Positions 6,984 to 8,418 of a DNA stretch of 8,418 nt are shown in pieces. Source of the DNA: an uncultured Rubrivivax sp. (GTDB taxonomy: Bacteria > Pseudomonadota > Gammaproteobacteria > Burkholderiales > Burkholderiaceae_C); assembly GCA_937967345.1 (NCBI GenBank), contig CALBTN010000348.1:1-8418 (forward strand), read 5' to 3'. Position numbers and translations under genes: made by a program. The notes beneath the pieces were generated by a model. It was not told the DNA's origin. It did no database searches and worked only from the letters and a program-made list of their open reading frames with translations. Each line of letters starts with the position of its first letter. Within the stretch, counting starts at the first letter, position 1.

Positions 6984-7609
6984 CACACGCCCTCCTGGCG
7001 CTGCGCCGGCGGCACGAGGCTCATGTCGCCGCTGATGTCGGCATCGGTGACGTGCACCATCTCCTTGAGCTTGTCGACATCGACCTCCTCGACGTCGGCT
7101 TCGCGCGACGGCCACTGGCCATCGCGCAGGCAGATCACGCAGCGCACGATCTCCACCAGCCCTTGCAGCAGCAAGAACGCACCAGCCACCGGAATCACGA
7201 ACTTGAACGGGTACACCGGGATCGGGTCGGCGTTGAAGGTGGTCTCGCGGATCGCCAGCGACTCCTGCGCGAAGCTCCAGCCGGCCCAGGTCATCGCGAA
7301 CACGCCGGGCAGGAAGAACACGATGTAGAGCAGCAGGTCGATCGTCGCCTGGGTGCGCGGGCGAAAAAAGCCGTACAGCACGTCGCCGCGCACATGGCCG
7401 TTCTTGGCCAGCGTGTAGGCGCCGGCCATCATGAACAGCACGCCGTACAGCATGATCTGCGCGTCCAGCATCCAGCCATGCGGGCGGTTCAGCACGTAGC
7501 GCGAGAACACCTCCCAGGTGATCATCAGCGTCAGCGCCACCGCCGACCAGGCACTGGCCTTGCCGACCCAGGTGGACAAGCGGTCGACCGCGAGCAAGGT
7601 CTTTTGCAT
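6983..7609 (-). CDS. TRAP transporter small membrane subunit (DctQ type)
   Basis: Small integral membrane partner that pairs with the large subunit and helps couple the periplasmic binding protein to transport. It has 208 residues with four predicted transmembrane helices at roughly 18-38, 50-68, 88-110 and 133-158, the normal DctQ topology. The first helix ends in WEVFSRYVLNRPHGW, the characteristic E-x-x-x-R-Y DctQ signature. GHVRGDVLYG (71-80) after helix 2 is also typical. The C-terminal tail (about 160-208) is long and acidic (EADVEEVDVDKLKE) and probably cytoplasmic. The start at 7609 is supported by GAGGA at 7616-7620, six bases upstream. The gene follows an 84-bp gap containing a hairpin and runs into dctM with a one-base overlap. 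Resemblance is to the COG4665 (FcbT2-like) group, from memory; the substrate cannot be read from this subunit. Confidence 0.92.
   Translation of the reverse strand: MQKTLLAVDRLSTWVGKASAWSAVALTLMITWEVFSRYVLNRPHGWMLDAQIMLYGVLFMMAGAYTLAKNGHVRGDVLYGFFRPRTQATIDLLLYIVFFLPGVFAMTWAGWSFAQESLAIRETTFNADPIPVYPFKFVIPVAGAFLLLQGLVEIVRCVICLRDGQWPSREADVEEVDVDKLKEMVHVTDADISGDMSLVPPAQRQEGV
6991..6996 (-). promoter_or_regulatory. Ribosome-binding site of the TRAP large subunit
   Basis: The minus strand reads AGGAGG, seven bases before the ATG at 6983, inside the last codons of dctQ. This decides the start of the large subunit against the longer open frame that continues upstream to 7115 within dctQ. Confidence 0.8.
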
Positions 7610-7613
7610 CGGG

Positions 7614-7620
7614 CTTCCTC
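7614..7620 (-). promoter_or_regulatory. Ribosome-binding site of the TRAP small subunit
   Basis: The minus strand reads GAGGAAG followed by four bases and the ATG at 7609. The GAGGA core is six bases from the start, a near-ideal Shine-Dalgarno sequence that fixes this start. It gives the gene its own strong initiation signal downstream of the hairpin. Confidence 0.75.
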
Positions 7621-7636
7621 TACACGTCGTCTACAC

Positions 7637-7662
7637 GAAAAGGGCGCCGTCACCGGCGCCCT
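7637..7662 (-). terminator. Intercistronic hairpin with short U-tract (attenuator or mRNA stabiliser) after the binding-protein gene
   Basis: On the minus strand AGGGCGCCG, a four-base loop GTGA, and CGGCGCCCT form a perfect 9-bp GC-rich stem (arms 7654-7662 and 7641-7649). The last base of the stem plus the next three give TTTT. It sits 31 bases after the dctP stop and about 30 bases before dctQ. This is the layout of a weak Rho-independent terminator or a 3' stabilising stem. In binding-protein transport operons such elements raise binding protein above the membrane subunits. The U-tract is short, so partial read-through is expected. Confidence 0.7.
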
Positions 7663-7693
7663 GCACAGTCTTGGCGTGGTCGCACGGGGCCGT

Positions 7694-8418
7694 TCAGGCC
7701 TTCTTCGGCGCGGCGCGGAAGTAGCGGTTGGACGCCATCTTGTAGTCGACCATGTAGTCGGCCTGCCACTGCGTGGCGCGCTGCGCGAAGGCCTTCTGCG
7801 AATCGAGCACCTTCTTGAACAGCGGGTTCTCGCCGCCCTTCTTGGCCATGATCTTGTCCCAGGAGTCGAGCTGCGCGCGCAGGATCGCGTCGGGCGTCTT
7901 GTAGAACTTGACGCCGGCCTTCTTCAGCTCGCCGTAGTCCGTGGCGTTGCGGTCGATCGCCTTCCAGCTCATGTCGGCGCTGGCGGCCTGCACCGCGACG
8001 TCGATGATCGCCTTGAGGTCGGCGGGCAGCGCGTCGTACTTGGCCTTGTTGAACAGGATCTCGAACTGCTCGCCCGACTGGTGGAAGCTTTGCAGCATGC
8101 AGTTCTTGGCCACGTCGGGAAAGCCCAGCAGCTTGTCGCTGGAGGCGTTGTTGAACTCGGCGCCATCGATCAGCCCGCGGTCCAGCGCCGGCACGATCTC
8201 GCCGCCGGGCAGCGGGTTCACCGCAGCGCCCATGTCGGCGTACATGTCCACCGCCAGGCCGACAGTGCGGAACTTCATGCCCTTGACGTCGGCCACCTTG
8301 GCGATCGGCTTCTTGAACCAGCCGAACGGCTGGGTGGGCATCGGCCCGGTCAGGAACGACACCACGTCCATGTTGATCGACTTGTAGATCTCGTCGAGCA
8401 GCGCCTTGCCGCCGCCGT
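7694..8418 (-). CDS. TRAP transporter solute-binding protein (DctP type), N-terminus beyond window edge
   Basis: Periplasmic extracytoplasmic solute receptor that captures the substrate and delivers it to the two membrane subunits encoded downstream. The frame is open to the right edge; the last 240 residues are present. An internal Met codon at 8371 is not the start, because coding sequence continues upstream as GGGKALLDEIYKSIN. The signal peptide and first lobe are therefore missing, perhaps 100-130 residues given usual lengths of 330-370. DctP-family features are PFGWFKKPI, the VKGMKFRTVG segment (with the conserved Arg that in characterised TRAP receptors salt-bridges a substrate carboxylate), PGGEIVPALDRGLIDGAEF and LGFPDVAK. 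The C-terminus ends in basic APKKA. Resemblance is to the COG4663 (FcbT1-like, 'mannitol/chloroaromatic') group, from memory. The conserved Arg suggests an organic-acid ligand; the identity is unknown. Confidence 0.92.
   Translation of the reverse strand, partial: GGGKALLDEIYKSINMDVVSFLTGPMPTQPFGWFKKPIAKVADVKGMKFRTVGLAVDMYADMGAAVNPLPGGEIVPALDRGLIDGAEFNNASSDKLLGFPDVAKNCMLQSFHQSGEQFEILFNKAKYDALPADLKAIIDVAVQAASADMSWKAIDRNATDYGELKKAGVKFYKTPDAILRAQLDSWDKIMAKKGGENPLFKKVLDSQKAFAQRATQWQADYMVDYKMASNRYFRAAPKKA

Noticed and set aside
6984..7115. N-terminal extension of the TRAP large subunit to 7115
   Set aside because: These 44 codons overlap the end of dctQ and are Arg-rich. The AGGAGG site at 6991-6996 and the MPKLRKELWFG start fit 6983.
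4665..7328. An 887-codon open frame on the plus strand covering the TRAP permease genes
   Set aside because: It is antisense to dctM and dctQ, whose motifs and helices are unmistakable. Its product is rich in His, Gln and Arg with no domain, as expected when high-GC coding sequence is read from the other strand.
7694..8371. A complete short solute-binding protein starting at the Met codon at 8371
   Set aside because: Family-like coding sequence continues in frame to the window edge, and no signal peptide follows this Met. The gene is simply cut by the edge.

Overview
The window is about 70% G+C, all eight genes lie on the minus strand, and almost no DNA is non-coding. The TRAP proteins and the nucleoside enzymes look most like those of Burkholderiales (betaproteobacteria). 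That placement rests on remembered family resemblance and composition, not on a search. Because everything is on the minus strand, the transcript is read from high to low coordinates.

In transcription order the layout is: a TRAP solute-binding protein (dctP type, N-terminus beyond the right edge); an 84-bp gap with a GC-rich hairpin and short U-tract; TRAP small membrane subunit (dctQ type); TRAP large membrane subunit (dctM type) with a long acidic Pro/Ala/Glu-rich insert; a 564-residue FAD-linked oxidase resembling alkyl-dihydroxyacetonephosphate synthase (AGPS); cytidine deaminase (cdd); trimeric-type purine nucleoside phosphorylase (punA); deoxyribose-phosphate aldolase (deoC); and thymidine phosphorylase (deoA, C-terminus beyond the left edge). 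After the 84-bp gap the junctions are a 1-bp overlap, 4 bp, 19 bp, a 4-bp ATGA overlap, a second 4-bp ATGA overlap, and 5 bp. This looks like a single operon with an attenuator after the binding-protein gene. No regulator, RNA gene, insertion sequence, CRISPR array or origin is visible, and no gene-free stretch exceeds 84 bp.

The second half is a nucleoside catabolic set. Cdd turns (deoxy)cytidine into (deoxy)uridine. DeoA and PunA split pyrimidine and purine nucleosides by phosphorolysis. DeoC cleaves deoxyribose-5-phosphate to acetaldehyde and glyceraldehyde-3-phosphate. The phosphopentomutase needed between the phosphorylases and DeoC is not in the window. The first half is a high-affinity Na+/H+-driven importer, probably for an organic acid, followed by an oxidase of unknown substrate.

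The main open question is why a TRAP importer and an AGPS-like flavoenzyme are tightly coupled to nucleoside salvage genes. The oddest single protein feature is the DctM insert.
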